A DNA stretch of 64,000 nt from Clostridium omnivorum. GTDB taxonomy: Bacteria; Bacillota; Clostridia; Clostridiales; Clostridiaceae. How positions within the stretch are numbered: position 1 is the stretch's first letter; each line of letters begins with the position of its first letter. The stretch spans positions 213,501 through 277,500 of the forward strand of contig NZ_BRXR01000001.1 in NCBI RefSeq assembly GCF_026012015.1. The letters run 5' to 3'. The notes below the pieces were generated by a model that had not been told where the DNA came from, did no database searches, and saw only the letters and a list, made by a program, of their open reading frames with translations. Position numbers and translations under genes: made by a program. This document shows, piece after piece, positions 8,964-17,970 of this stretch.

Positions 8964-9785
8964 TTAAAATGCTGGAACTATATTTCCATTATATTTTTCT
9001 TCTATAAACTTTTTAACTTCAGGAGAGTTCAAAGCTTCTGATAGTGCTTTTATATACGGCTTATCCTTATCCTTTTTTCTAACAGCAAGTACATTTGCAT
9101 ATGGCGAATCTTTGGATTCAATAACTATAGCGTCTTTTGCCGGATTAAGCTTTGCTTCTAGAGCATAGTTTGTATTAATTACAGCTGCATCTAAGTCATT
9201 TAATACTCTAGGAAGCTGTGCTGCCTCTAATTCTTTAAATTTAATATTTTTTGTATTTTCAGTTATATCAAGAATAGTTACTAAATCTCCAGACTTTAAT
9301 TTTATTAATCCTGCAGTTTCAAGTACTCTTAAAGCTCTTGCTTCATTTGTAGGATCATTTGGTACAGCAATAGTTGAACCTTCCTTTAAATCAGCAAGCT
9401 TAGTAACCTTCTTTGAATATAGCCCCATTGGCTCTATATGAACTTTAACAGTATAATCTAAATCTAATTTTTTTTCTTCTATACTCTTCTTTAAATATGG
9501 TATATGTTGAAAGAAGTTTGCATCCAAATCACCATCGTTAAGTGCTAAATTAGGCTGAACATAATCTGTGAATTCCTTAATTTCTAAAGTATATCCCTTC
9601 TTTTCAAGTATTGGCTTTATCTGTTCAAGAATTTCCTTATGTGGAACTGGAGTAGCTCCAACTTTTATAACCTTTTTATCATTCCCCACACTTGTCTTTG
9701 CAGAAGTGCTTTCGTTTTTAGCCGCACAACCGGCTAAACCTAAAGTTAAAACTATTGATAGAACTAAAGCTATTGATTTCTTCAT
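8964..9785 (-). CDS. metQ: Methionine-binding lipoprotein MetQ
   Basis: 273 residues of the NlpA/MetQ family. The N-terminus has a Lys-rich start, a hydrophobic stretch and the lipobox LAGC (Cys near residue 20), so the protein is anchored on the outer face of the membrane. The mature part follows the MetQ pattern (KVGATPVPHKEIL, DGDLDANFFQHIPYL). It delivers D- or L-methionine to the MetNI transporter encoded just upstream. It is the last gene of metN-metI-metQ and is under the same SAM-I riboswitch. Confidence 0.95.
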   Translation of the reverse strand: MKKSIALVLSIVLTLGLAGCAAKNESTSAKTSVGNDKKVIKVGATPVPHKEILEQIKPILEKKGYTLEIKEFTDYVQPNLALNDGDLDANFFQHIPYLKKSIEEKKLDLDYTVKVHIEPMGLYSKKVTKLADLKEGSTIAVPNDPTNEARALRVLETAGLIKLKSGDLVTILDITENTKNIKFKELEAAQLPRVLNDLDAAVINTNYALEAKLNPAKDAIVIESKDSPYANVLAVRKKDKDKPYIKALSEALNSPEVKKFIEEKYNGNIVPAF

Positions 9786-9803
9786 TTTAATACCCCCTAG
9801 TGA

Positions 9804-10460
9804 TTATTTATTTAATTTTTTATATAAAATATTACCTACGCTTTGAAACAGTTGTACTACAACTATTAATATAATAACAGTATAAATCATGATATCAGTC
9901 TTAAACCTTTGATAGCCATATCTTACAGCTATATCCCCTAAACCTCCTCCGCCTATTGTCCCAGCCATAGCTGAGTACCCTATAACACTTATTACAGTTA
10001 GAGTAATACCTAAAACTATAGAGGGTAGAGCTTCTCTTATCATTACTTTGAAAATTATCTGAGTTGTGCTAGCTCCGAAAGATTTTGCTGCTTCTATGAT
10101 TCCCGGATCCACTTCTTTCAGTGCAGACTCTATTACTCTTGCTGCAAATGGAGCAGCCCCGATTGTTAGTGGAACTATAGCTGCATTTTTCCCTATGGAA
10201 GTACCGGCAATTAATTTAGTAAGCGGAAAAATTGCAATCATTAGTATGATAAAAGGGAATGAACGTAATAGGTTAATAATAAAATCTAAGGTACTATTTA
10301 TAATTTTATTTGGCTTAAGCCCCTTTTTATCTGTAACTACCAATATAACTGCTGGTAAAAAGCCTAAAATTACAGCAAATACTGTTGAAACTATAACCAT
10401 ATATAGTGTATCCCCTAGCCCTGGCAGTAAAATTTCTTGAAATATTTCACTAAATGTCAT
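9804..10460 (-). CDS. metI: Methionine ABC transporter permease MetI
   Basis: 218 residues with about five membrane segments and the inner-membrane ABC coupling loop (EAAKSFGASTTQIIFKVMIREALPSI region, near residue 140). It forms the channel of the MetNIQ importer. Its start overlaps the end of metN by 11 bases, showing coupling, and metQ follows 18 bases later. Confidence 0.95.
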   Translation of the reverse strand: MTFSEIFQEILLPGLGDTLYMVIVSTVFAVILGFLPAVILVVTDKKGLKPNKIINSTLDFIINLLRSFPFIILMIAIFPLTKLIAGTSIGKNAAIVPLTIGAAPFAARVIESALKEVDPGIIEAAKSFGASTTQIIFKVMIREALPSIVLGITLTVISVIGYSAMAGTIGGGGLGDIAVRYGYQRFKTDIMIYTVIILIVVVQLFQSVGNILYKKLNK

Positions 10461-11418
10461 TTTTTATTACCTCCCATCCTATGGACTTGCTGTTAAGGTA
10501 TTCTATTATGGCGCTACTATTTTCCTCGGAAACATTAATAACTAAACTGCCTAAAACATCTTCTCTAAATTTTTCAAGTTTTCCCCATACAATAGAAAAG
10601 TCTATATCAAGACTTCTAGCCATGGAAGTGATTAAGCTGTTTTGACTAATCTCTTTTGAGAAGAAAACCTTTATGTTTATTCCACTGAATGGCAGCACTT
10701 CCTCTTCTCCCATAAGATCTTTTAGTTCATAGGTAGGCTTTAGAAATAATTTTTCTACTTCGCCTATTGCTTTTACTTCGCCACCTTCCATTAAAGCCAC
10801 ATTTGAGCATATTTCCTTTATTACTTCCATCTGATGAGTAACAATAATAATAGTTAATTTCAATTTTTCATTAATTTCTTTTAGAAGCTGAAGTATAGAC
10901 TTTGTTGTTTTAGGATCTAATGCTGAAGTAGCTTCGTCACATAGCAAAACCTTTGGCTCAAGTGCTAAAGCTCTAGCTATCGCTACTCTTTGTTTTTGTC
11001 CTCCACTTAATTCACTAGGAAAGCTATTTCTTTTATCTTCAAGTCCAACTAACTGGAGTAAATTGCTCACCTTGTTATTTATTTCAGCTTTTCCATATCC
11101 CCAAACTTCAAGAGGAAGTGCAATATTTTCAAAGACATTTTTCCTCTTAAGCAAATTAAATCCTTGAAAAATCATCCCTAAATCTTTCCTAAGCAGTCTT
11201 ATCTCCCTTGAACTAAGTGTTTTTACTTCCCTTCCCATAACTTCAATATTTCCACTATCATAAGCTTCAAGACCATTGAGACATCTAAGTAAAGTCGACT
11301 TACCAGCACCACTATGTCCAACTATTCCAAAAATCTCCCCTTCATTAACTTTTAATGTTACATCATGTAAGACTAGATTCTTACCAAAGGCTTTACTTAC
11401 ATTTTTAACTTCAAGCAT
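10450..11418 (-). CDS. metN: Methionine ABC transporter ATPase MetN
   Basis: 322 residues: a full ABC ATPase domain (Walker A GHSGAGKST near 35, signature LSGGQKQR near 138, Walker B VLLCDEATSALD near 158) and a C-terminal NIL/ACT-like domain (residues about 245-322) that in MetN binds methionine and inhibits transport from inside. It is the first gene after the SAM-I riboswitch, so the uptake system is shut off both at the RNA level and allosterically. Confidence 0.95.
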   Translation of the reverse strand: MLEVKNVSKAFGKNLVLHDVTLKVNEGEIFGIVGHSGAGKSTLLRCLNGLEAYDSGNIEVMGREVKTLSSREIRLLRKDLGMIFQGFNLLKRKNVFENIALPLEVWGYGKAEINNKVSNLLQLVGLEDKRNSFPSELSGGQKQRVAIARALALEPKVLLCDEATSALDPKTTKSILQLLKEINEKLKLTIIIVTHQMEVIKEICSNVALMEGGEVKAIGEVEKLFLKPTYELKDLMGEEEVLPFSGINIKVFFSKEISQNSLITSMARSLDIDFSIVWGKLEKFREDVLGSLVINVSEENSSAIIEYLNSKSIGWEVIKNDI

Positions 11419-11452
11419 TCAGTTACCTCCTTATAAAGCGCAATTATGTACG

Positions 11453-11464
11453 CAACCGGTTGCA
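11453..11464. repeat. 12-bp perfect palindrome between the riboswitch terminator and metN
   Basis: GCAACCGGTTGC is a perfect palindrome in the metN 5' untranslated region. Part of it (GCAACCGG) also occurs in the riboswitch aptamer. No regulator is assigned and it may be chance. Confidence 0.3.
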
Positions 11465-11517
11465 TAAATAAATACTAAAATGACACATCGATATGCTGTT
11501 CCTGCATATTTTTTCAC

Positions 11518-11547
11518 AAAAGAAAAACCCGAGGAAAACCCTCGGGT
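11518..11547 (-). terminator. SAM-I riboswitch terminator
   Basis: On the minus strand ACCCGAGG and CCTCGGGT form an 8-bp GC-rich stem (11527-11534 and 11540-11547), followed by TTTTTCTTTT. It lies 20 bases after the aptamer and is the expression platform that stops transcription when SAM is bound. Confidence 0.9.
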
Positions 11548-11566
11548 AAAAATACGCCTAGTGTTC

Positions 11567-11672
11567 TCCTTATCTCTCAGCTTACGCTGCAGGAATTGGC
11601 ACCTTTGTATTGCTAAAAGCAATACCGGTTGCCGGGCTTCATCGGGCCAGTCCCTCCACCTCTCGTGATAAG
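11567..11672 (-). promoter_or_regulatory. SAM-I (S-box) riboswitch aptamer
   Basis: Read on the minus strand, the P1 strand CTTATC, the core AGAGGTGGAGGGACTGGCCC, then GATGAAGCCCGGCAACC and the closing GGTGCCAATTCCTGC and GAGAGATAAG match the S-box consensus and can fold into its four-helix junction. The metNIQ genes downstream are a classic S-box target. A high level of S-adenosylmethionine should favour the terminator at 11518-11547. Confidence 0.95.
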
Positions 11673-11735
11673 TACGATAAATATTAAATTTTGCTTTTGT
11701 AGTAATTTTTAATTAATAACCATGTATTGATTAAT

Positions 11736-11764
11736 ATTATACATAGTAGCTAGTTCAATGTCAA
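11736..11764 (-). promoter_or_regulatory. Consensus promoter of the metNIQ leader
   Basis: Minus-strand TTGACA (11759-11764), 17-base spacer and TATAAT (11736-11741) give a perfect housekeeping promoter about 65 bases before the SAM-I aptamer. Confidence 0.85.
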
Positions 11765-11791
11765 TAGCTTTTTGAAAGTTTTTTATACATA

Positions 11792-12517
11792 TCATGCAAT
11801 TTTTATTTTTTCAATTATAATCTTTTCTAATTTTCTAGTTTGTTTTTTATCCATAGGTTCTACATCTTTAAGTCTGTATGGAATCCCTAGTTTCTCATAT
11901 TTATGAATACCAAGAGTATGGTATGGAAGAAGCTCTATTTTCTCTACATTATTGATTTTTTTAATTATTTCTTCAAGTTTTTCAATATGCTCTTTTGAAT
12001 CTGTTATTCCAGGAACAACAACGTGCCTTACCCATACTTTAGTACTAGCTCTTTCTAGAGCTTTCATAAATTCGTCTAGACCTCTTTTAGAGCGACCAGT
12101 TAGGCTTTTATACCCTTCATCATCCACGTGCTTTATGTCTAAAAGAACTAAGTCCGTATATTTTAAAATTTCATCATAATATTCGCTAAATCCATAACCA
12201 GCAGTATCTATTGTAGTGTGTATTCCCATCTTCTTACACAACTTTAACATTTCTAGTAAAAATTCAGGTTGAAGTAAGGGATCTCCTCCAGAGAAGGTCA
12301 CTCCCCCTCCTGATCTCTCGAAGTATGGTTTAAATCTAAGAATCTTTTTTAATAGTTCCTCAGAAGTCATTTCAGTACCGCCTTCTGTTCCCCAAGTATC
12401 AGGATTATGGCAATATGCACACCTAAGTTTACAGCCTTGCAAAAACACTACAGTTCTAACTCCTGGTCCATCAACAAGCCCCATACTTTCTATTGAATGC
12501 ACCCTTCCTTTTGTCAT
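11792..12517 (-). CDS. pflA: Pyruvate formate-lyase-activating enzyme
   Basis: 241 residues of the radical SAM family. The cluster motif is CKLRCAYCHNPDTW near residue 30 (CxxxCxxC), followed by the SAM-binding GGG-type segment SGGGVTFSGGDPLL near 70. It uses SAM and a 4Fe-4S cluster to make the glycyl radical in PflB. It lies after pflB on the same strand, separated by about 130 bases with a strong hairpin, which could tune relative expression. Confidence 0.95.
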   Translation of the reverse strand: MTKGRVHSIESMGLVDGPGVRTVVFLQGCKLRCAYCHNPDTWGTEGGTEMTSEELLKKILRFKPYFERSGGGVTFSGGDPLLQPEFLLEMLKLCKKMGIHTTIDTAGYGFSEYYDEILKYTDLVLLDIKHVDDEGYKSLTGRSKRGLDEFMKALERASTKVWVRHVVVPGITDSKEHIEKLEEIIKKINNVEKIELLPYHTLGIHKYEKLGIPYRLKDVEPMDKKQTRKLEKIIIEKIKIA

Positions 12518-12554
12518 AAAAATCCCCTCCTTCTTCTAAATAATTAAAACACCA

Positions 12555-12579
12555 CATGCCTAAGAAAATCTTAGGCATG
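12555..12579 (-). terminator. Hairpin between pflB and pflA
   Basis: A perfect 11-bp stem with a 3-base loop lies in the pflB-pflA spacer. The minus-strand sequence after it has no good U-tract, so partial termination or an RNA processing/stability role is as likely as full termination. Confidence 0.5.
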
Positions 12580-12649
12580 CAGCATAGTTATTAATTTTGA
12601 TTGATGTGTGTGTGCTATTTGTTTTATATTTTAAGTGTCTAGCACTTAA

Positions 12650-14872
12650 TTACATTTTTTCGTGGAACGTTCTATTTATAACGTCAGCTTGTTGTGCCTT
12701 AGTTAATTTATTAAAGTTTACGGCATATCCTGATACTCTTATTGTTAGAGTTGGATACTTTTCTGGATGTTCCATTGCATCCATAAGTGTTTCTCTATTA
12801 AGAACATTTACATTTAAGTGGTGAGCATTTTGACCAAAGTATCCATCCATTATAGCTACTAGATTATTAATTCTTGCTTCTGATTCTTTTCCTAGTGCAT
12901 CTGGAATTATAGAGAATGTATTGGAAACTCCATCTTCGCAGCATGAATATGGTACTTTTGCTACAGAGTTTAATGAAGCAAGAGCTCCTTCAATATCTCT
13001 TCCATGCATTGGGTTAGCTCCTGGTGCAAAAGGTTGACCAGCCTTTCTTCCATCTGGGGTAGATCCAGTTTTCTTACCATAAGTTACGTTTGATGTTATT
13101 GTCAACACTGATAATGTATGTTTTGCATTCCTATATGTTGGTGTCTTTTTAAGCTCGCTTGAGAACTTTTCAACTATTTCTACAGCTATACTATCAACTC
13201 TATCATCGTCATTACCATACTTAGGGAATTCTCCTACAACTTCAAAGTCTACAGTTATACCATTTTCTCTTATTGGCTTAACCTTTGCATATTTAATAGC
13301 GCTTAATGAGTCTGCAGCAACTGATAATCCTGCTACTCCGAATGCCATAAGTCTTCCTACTTTTGTATCATGCAATGCCATTTGTGCTGCTTCATAGGCA
13401 TATTTATCATGCATGTAGTGGATTATATTCATTGTGTTTACATATAATTCACTAATGTATTCTAGCACCTTAAAGTAATTAGCTTTCACCTTTTCATAAT
13501 CTAATACTTCATCTGTTATTGGCTCAATCCCTGGTACTACTTTTAATCCTTGTTTTTCATCAATACCACCATTTAAAGCAAGAAGTAAAGACTTACCAAC
13601 ATTGCATCTTGCACCAAAGAACTGCATTTGTTTTCCTACTTCCATTGCAGATACACAGCATGCTATAGCATAGTCATCACCGTAAATTGGCTTCATAATA
13701 TCATCATTTTCATATTGAATTGAATCTGTAAGTATTGACATTTCAGCACAGTACTTTTTAAAGTTTTCTGGTAACTGTTGTGACCAAAGCACTGTCATAT
13801 TTGGTTCTGGAGCAGTTCCAAGATTTATTAGTGTATGCAAATATCTATAAGAAGACTTCGTTACAAGTGGTCTTCCATCAACCCCTACTCCTCCTATGGA
13901 TTCAGTAACCCAAGTTGGGTCTCCAGCAAATATCTCGTTATAGTCAGGAGTTCTTAAGTGTCTTACAAGTCTTAACTTAATAATAAATTGATCAACTATC
14001 TCTTGAGCTTCTTCTTCAGTTATTATACCTGCTTGTAAATCTCTTTCTATATATATATCAACAAAAGTACTTGTTCTACCCAATGACATTGCTGCTCCGT
14101 TATTTTCCTTTATTGCAGCTAAATATCCAAAGTAAACAAATTGTACTGCTTCTTTTGCATTTGACGCTGGCTGTGAAATATCAACTCCATAGGAAGCAGC
14201 CATGTTCTTTATCTTAGCAAGTGCTCTTATTTGTTCATTTAGCTCTTCTCTTAATCTTATAGTCTCTTCAACCATAGTTCCTTTTAGGTTCTTTAGATCT
14301 TTTTTCTTATCTTCAACTAATTTATCTATACCATATAGTGCTATTCTTCTATAGTCACCTATTATTCTTCCTCTTCCATAAGCATCTGGAAGTCCTGTTA
14401 TAACCCCAGCTTTTCTAGCCACTCTTATATCATCAGTATAAGCATCGAAAACGCCTTGGTTATGAGTCTTTCTATACTTTGTAAATATTTCATGCATTTC
14501 ATCGCTCACTTTGTATCCATAAGACTCAAGAGCTTGTTCAGCCATTCTTATTCCACCAAAAGGATTGGTTATTCTCTTTAGAGGAGCATCAGCTTGAAGC
14601 CCAACTATTGTTTCGTTATCTTTATCTATATATCCAGGTTTAAAAGCATCTACTCCAGAAATCGTTTCTGTATCAACGCCTAATATTCCCTTTTTAAGTT
14701 CTTCTATTATTAACTTACTGCATTCATCCCAAACTTTTTTAGTTTTTTCGGTTGGTCCTACTAAGAAACTCTTATCGCCTTCATATAGTTTATAATTCTT
14801 TTGAATAAAGTCTCTTACATTAATTTCATTCATCCAATTACCTTCGTTAAATCCATTCCATTGCTTATACAT
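12650..14872 (-). CDS. pflB: Pyruvate formate-lyase (formate acetyltransferase)
   Basis: 740 residues, the normal length for PflB, which converts pyruvate and CoA to acetyl-CoA and formate in fermentation. The adjacent catalytic cysteines are seen in [13 protein letters not shown] near residue 400, and the glycyl-radical loop RVSGYAV lies close to the C-terminus. The ATG at 14872 follows AAGGAG with 8-base spacing. Upstream are a good promoter (14909-14937) and two palindromic sites (14977-15007, 15019-15039). The activating enzyme gene pflA is next downstream. Confidence 0.97.
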   Translation of the reverse strand: MYKQWNGFNEGNWMNEINVRDFIQKNYKLYEGDKSFLVGPTEKTKKVWDECSKLIIEELKKGILGVDTETISGVDAFKPGYIDKDNETIVGLQADAPLKRITNPFGGIRMAEQALESYGYKVSDEMHEIFTKYRKTHNQGVFDAYTDDIRVARKAGVITGLPDAYGRGRIIGDYRRIALYGIDKLVEDKKKDLKNLKGTMVEETIRLREELNEQIRALAKIKNMAASYGVDISQPASNAKEAVQFVYFGYLAAIKENNGAAMSLGRTSTFVDIYIERDLQAGIITEEEAQEIVDQFIIKLRLVRHLRTPDYNEIFAGDPTWVTESIGGVGVDGRPLVTKSSYRYLHTLINLGTAPEPNMTVLWSQQLPENFKKYCAEMSILTDSIQYENDDIMKPIYGDDYAIACCVSAMEVGKQMQFFGARCNVGKSLLLALNGGIDEKQGLKVVPGIEPITDEVLDYEKVKANYFKVLEYISELYVNTMNIIHYMHDKYAYEAAQMALHDTKVGRLMAFGVAGLSVAADSLSAIKYAKVKPIRENGITVDFEVVGEFPKYGNDDDRVDSIAVEIVEKFSSELKKTPTYRNAKHTLSVLTITSNVTYGKKTGSTPDGRKAGQPFAPGANPMHGRDIEGALASLNSVAKVPYSCCEDGVSNTFSIIPDALGKESEARINNLVAIMDGYFGQNAHHLNVNVLNRETLMDAMEHPEKYPTLTIRVSGYAVNFNKLTKAQQADVINRTFHEKM

Positions 14873-14908
14873 AACATCGACTCCTTATTTCATATTTAAC
14901 ATGTTTCT

Positions 14909-14937
14909 ATTGTACTATATTTTTCTTTCTGTATCAA
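14909..14937 (-). promoter_or_regulatory. pflB promoter
   Basis: Minus-strand TTGATA (14932-14937), a 17-base spacer and TACAAT (14909-14914), about 37 bases before the pflB start codon. It lies in the 381-base gap 14873-15253, which otherwise holds the two palindromes listed below and no gene. Confidence 0.7.
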
Positions 14938-14976
14938 TACCTAATTTTATAGAATTTTAGGCTTTTTTTGCGTTAT

Positions 14977-15007
14977 AAATGTAACAGTTACATTTTCTGT
15001 TACATTT
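14977..15007. promoter_or_regulatory. Triple half-site palindrome upstream of pflB
   Basis: A perfect 9-1-9 palindrome built from AAATGTAAC and GTTACATTT spans 14977-14995, and a third GTTACATTT half follows at 14999-15007. It lies about 80 bases before the predicted transcript start, a position typical for an activator or for looping. The regulator is unknown. Confidence 0.5.
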
Positions 15008-15018
15008 CTTTGTTTTTC

Positions 15019-15039
15019 TGTTATATACTTTATATAACA
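15019..15039. promoter_or_regulatory. Second palindrome upstream of pflB
   Basis: A perfect 9-3-9 inverted repeat with arms TGTTATATA and TATATAACA. It recalls Rex or CRP/FNR-type sites in its TGT/ACA ends, but the spacing fits neither consensus. It lies about 125 bases before the predicted pflB transcript start. Confidence 0.45.
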
Positions 15040-15224
15040 TCTGTTTCATATTAATAATTATTGAATAACTCCTTTTTATGACATATAAGCAGCAAAATTA
15101 TTCATCTAACAATATAGCCGGCAATTTCCATCTAATTATTAAAATCAAAAAGTTTTAAAAAACACACTTATAATCAATATTCTTTTTTTCTTATAACGAA
15201 TCTTTAAAGTATGTAAACTTTTAC

Positions 15225-15255
15225 AAAAGAAAAAGCTCAGGTTTTCGCCTGAGCT
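15225..15255 (-). terminator. Terminator of the PilZ-like gene
   Basis: Minus-strand hairpin AGCTCAGG/CCTGAGCT (15234-15241 and 15248-15255) followed by TTTCTTTTG. It overlaps the stop codon of the gene at 15254. Confidence 0.8.
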
Positions 15256-15628
15256 AATCTATCACTTTACTAACATATTCTCTTATGTACCTAATCTGAT
15301 CTTCATTAAGACAATAAAATTGACACCCAACCTTGAAAAATCCTTCTATTTTTTGAATCCACTTAACTTCAGCCATACACCAGAATGAAGGATTGTTTTC
15401 TATTGTAAGAAGAAAAGAAATAAAATCATCTTCCCTAAGCTCAGCTCTACTTATAAAACTAATCCCAGTTTCAGATATATCTATGGTCTCTAGTATAGGA
15501 GATCCAAGGTTATATTTATTATAGATACTGTTATTATTCACCCTCGGATAATATAGCTTCAAATCGTATTTTGCTCTCTTCCCATGTCTTTTATCTATAT
15601 TACTCATATGTTCTAACTTTATATCCAC
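15254..15628 (-). CDS. PilZ-domain-like protein (candidate c-di-GMP receptor)
   Basis: About 124 residues. A basic N-terminal patch (KRHGKRAKYDL) is followed about 45 residues later by DISETGISF, which matches the (D/N)xSxxG part of PilZ domains; the basic patch would supply the RxxxR arginines, although here it reads only partly canonical. PilZ proteins bind cyclic di-GMP and control motility or polysaccharide synthesis. The GTG at 15628 is preferred because GGGAGGAAG lies six to nine bases before it, inside the longer frame that opens at 15661. It is a single-gene unit. The window also encodes a cyclase-like regulator at 55715-57010. Confidence 0.6.
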   Translation of the reverse strand: MDIKLEHMSNIDKRHGKRAKYDLKLYYPRVNNNSIYNKYNLGSPILETIDISETGISFISRAELREDDFISFLLTIENNPSFWCMAEVKWIQKIEGFFKVGCQFYCLNEDQIRYIREYVSKVID

Positions 15629-15713
15629 AATTCTTCCTCCCTTTTTACCCTCTAATATCATTATAATATATTTTTAAATAAAAAACTTCTATTTTTATTT
15701 ATAGACTAATATA

Positions 15714-15742
15714 TTGACAAAATTATTCGAGCGTGTTAAAAT
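15714..15742 (+). promoter_or_regulatory. feoAB promoter
   Basis: TTGACA (15714-15719), a 17-base spacer and TAAAAT (15737-15742). The predicted start of transcription falls in or next to the Fur-box-like palindrome that follows. Confidence 0.8.
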
Positions 15743-15747
15743 TTATT

Positions 15748-15762
15748 TGAGAATGATTTTCA
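15748..15762. promoter_or_regulatory. Fur-box-like operator of feoAB
   Basis: TGAGAATGATTTTCA is a 7-1-7 inverted repeat with one mismatch and fits the TGATAATNATTATCA core of Fur sites. Its place just downstream of the -10 element fits iron-dependent repression. Confidence 0.7.
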
Positions 15763-15775
15763 GTACGAGGTGTTA

Positions 15776-16018
15776 ATGATGAGCATTTGCGATGTAAAAC
15801 CAGGAGAAACAGTTTATGTAAGCTACATTACAGGAGATGAAAAATTAGCAAAACGACTTTTAGCTTTAGGAGCAATAGAAGGCACCGAGATTGCGGTAAA
15901 AACAGCAGCTCCTTTAGGGGACCCCATAATAATAAACTTTAGAGGTTTTGATTTAGCTATAAGAAAAAAAGATGCTAAAAACATAAAGGTTTATAACCAA
16001 ACTGTAGAGGAGGACTAA
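15776..16018 (+). CDS. feoA: Ferrous iron transport protein A
   Basis: About 80 residues forming one SH3-like FeoA domain (CDVKPGETVYVSYI at the start, LGAIEGTEIAV in the middle, GDPIIINFRGFDLAIRKKDA near the end). FeoA is a small cytosolic partner of FeoB. Two ATGs at 15776 and 15779 follow ACGAGG, and either may be used. It overlaps no gene and ends one base before feoB, so both are translated from one message. Confidence 0.93.
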   Translation: MMSICDVKPGETVYVSYITGDEKLAKRLLALGAIEGTEIAVKTAAPLGDPIIINFRGFDLAIRKKDAKNIKVYNQTVEED

Positions 16019-16019
16019 T

Positions 16020-17792
16020 ATGTTAACAGCCGCACTTCTTGGTAATCCCAACGTTGGGAAAACCACTTTATTCAATCAACTAACAGGTTCAAATCAGCAT
16101 GTAGGAAATTGGGCTGGTGTAACAGTAGACAAAAAAGAAGGTTACATAGGAAAATCAATCAGGATAGTAGATTTACCAGGCATTTATGCTATGGATACCT
16201 ACTCCAACGAGGAAAGGGTTTCTAAAGATTTTTTAATTAACGGTAACGTAGATGTCATAATTAATATTTTAGACGCTTCTAATTTAAATAGAAATCTTTA
16301 CTTAACAATGCAGCTAAAACAATTTAACAAACCGATTATTTTAGTTTTAAATATGATTGATGCTGCAGAAGCAAAGGGACTTAAAATAGACTTTTTAGCA
16401 CTAGAAAAAAACTTAGGTGTAAAAGTGGTTCCTATTATAGCCTCCAAGGCAGTAGGAATCGATGATATAAAAACCTTACTCGAAAGTAAGAATTTTTTTA
16501 ATTCATTTATTGATAATAACTTTCAATTTCAAAATGAAAAAGAAACATATATTTATATAGAAAATGTACTAGGCAAATGCTTAGTCAATAAAACCGGCCA
16601 AAGCATTTCCATCTCAAAAAAAGTAGACAAAATCTTATTAAATAAATTTTTAGCATATCCGCTATTTATGATTATTATATATCTAATATTTCAATTTACC
16701 TTTTCATGGATAGGACAACCATTAGCCGACTTGTTAGATAATGGTGTTAATGATTACTTGATGCCCTTTTTGAGTTCATTATTATATAACAGCAGTCCAT
16801 GGTTCAAATCACTGCTAGTAGATGGGGTTGTAGGCGGGGTCGGTTCAGTTATTGTTTTTTTACCTGTAATACTAACCTTGTTTTTATGTATATCTTTTTT
16901 AGAAGATAGTGGTTATATGGCAAGAGTAGCTTTTATAATGGATAAAATAATTAGAAAAATGGGCTTGTCAGGAAAAGCATTTATTCCCTTGATAATTGGT
17001 TTCGGCTGCTCTGTTCCTGGAGTAATGTCAGCCAGAACCTTAGAAAGTGAAAAGGATAGAAAACTCACAGCTCTGCTTGTTCCATTAATGTCATGTAATG
17101 CCAGACTTCCTGTATACGCATTATTTGCAGCTGCATTTTTTAAAGGTAAAGAAGTAACAGTTATCGGGTCTCTATATTTATTAGGAATTATAATAGCCTT
17201 CTTAATGGGAATACTATTTAAAAATACTCTCTTTAAAAAAGACGAGGAACCTTTTATTATAGAACTTCCTGAATACAAGCTACCAGAAGTAAAACTATTA
17301 TTTAAGCACACTTGGGAAAAAGGAAAGGGTTTTTTAAAGAAAGCTGGTACAATAATTTTTTCAGTATCAATAATTGTTTGGGTTCTTTCTAACTTTAATT
17401 TTACTGGTATGACAGATATTAATTCCAGTTTTATGGCCTATATAGGTAAATTTATAAGCCCTATTTTCAAACCATTGGGATTTGCATCTTGGCAAAACTC
17501 CGTTGCTCTTCTTACTGGGATTATGGCAAAGGAAGTTGTCGTTGGAACCATGGGGGTTATATACGGCAGCGATTTAACAACAATGCTTCCTAAGGTTTTT
17601 TCTCCACTTTCTGCATACAGCTTTCTAGTATTTGTACTTCTTTATACTCCTTGCATTTCACTTATTGCCACTATGAAGAAGGAGTACGGCAGCAAAATGG
17701 CTATTTTTTCAGTATTATATCAACTTGTACTTGCATGGGTTGCATCATTTATAGTTTACAATTTAGGCAGTATGATACTTTCATTAATCTAA
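16020..17792 (+). CDS. feoB: Ferrous iron transporter B
   Basis: 590 residues: an N-terminal GTPase (GNPNVGKTT at 8-16, VDLPGIY near 50, NMIDAAEAKG near 118) and a membrane domain with about eight to ten helices, two Gate motifs and the conserved GFGCSVPG near 325. It moves Fe(II) into the cell. The protein is shorter than many FeoB proteins (about 650-770 residues), mainly through short linkers, and no core motif is missing. The small Cys-rich partner gene follows at 17971. Confidence 0.97.
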   Translation: MLTAALLGNPNVGKTTLFNQLTGSNQHVGNWAGVTVDKKEGYIGKSIRIVDLPGIYAMDTYSNEERVSKDFLINGNVDVIINILDASNLNRNLYLTMQLKQFNKPIILVLNMIDAAEAKGLKIDFLALEKNLGVKVVPIIASKAVGIDDIKTLLESKNFFNSFIDNNFQFQNEKETYIYIENVLGKCLVNKTGQSISISKKVDKILLNKFLAYPLFMIIIYLIFQFTFSWIGQPLADLLDNGVNDYLMPFLSSLLYNSSPWFKSLLVDGVVGGVGSVIVFLPVILTLFLCISFLEDSGYMARVAFIMDKIIRKMGLSGKAFIPLIIGFGCSVPGVMSARTLESEKDRKLTALLVPLMSCNARLPVYALFAAAFFKGKEVTVIGSLYLLGIIIAFLMGILFKNTLFKKDEEPFIIELPEYKLPEVKLLFKHTWEKGKGFLKKAGTIIFSVSIIVWVLSNFNFTGMTDINSSFMAYIGKFISPIFKPLGFASWQNSVALLTGIMAKEVVVGTMGVIYGSDLTTMLPKVFSPLSAYSFLVFVLLYTPCISLIATMKKEYGSKMAIFSVLYQLVLAWVASFIVYNLGSMILSLI

Positions 17793-17898
17793 TTTTCTAC
17801 GAAAACAGCAAAGGTTCAAAAGTCATAACCGAACTTTTATAGGGCTGAAAATTTGAACGCACTTCAATAAGTAATTGAACTAATTACAATCAGATTAA

Positions 17899-17963
17899 AT
17901 TTCCCGCGGATGTCCGTAAGAAATCTGCATGAATAGATTACTAAGTGTTTTAAGTGAGAGGAG
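17899..17963 (+). promoter_or_regulatory. Leader element A (before the feoB-associated gene)
   Basis: Member of a recurrent leader family (also 21483-21564, 29610-29679, 36906-36991). The 3' block at 17940-17963 begins ACTAAGTGTTTT and runs into the AGGAG ribosome site; it aligns without gaps with the blocks of the other copies. The 5' hairpin here is different: ATTTC/GAAAT arms around CGGATGTCCG, without the TAAAT loop. Confidence 0.4.
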
Positions 17964-17970
17964 AAAATTT

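Noticed and set aside
11431..11668. Two open frames of about 62 codons on opposite strands
   Set aside because: They fall in the SAM-I riboswitch and its terminator, which explain the sequence fully.
15748..15762. Reading the feoA palindrome as a Zur or PerR site
   Set aside because: The adjacent genes are ferrous iron uptake genes and the TGA/TCA arms fit Fur best, but I cannot exclude related regulators by sequence alone.
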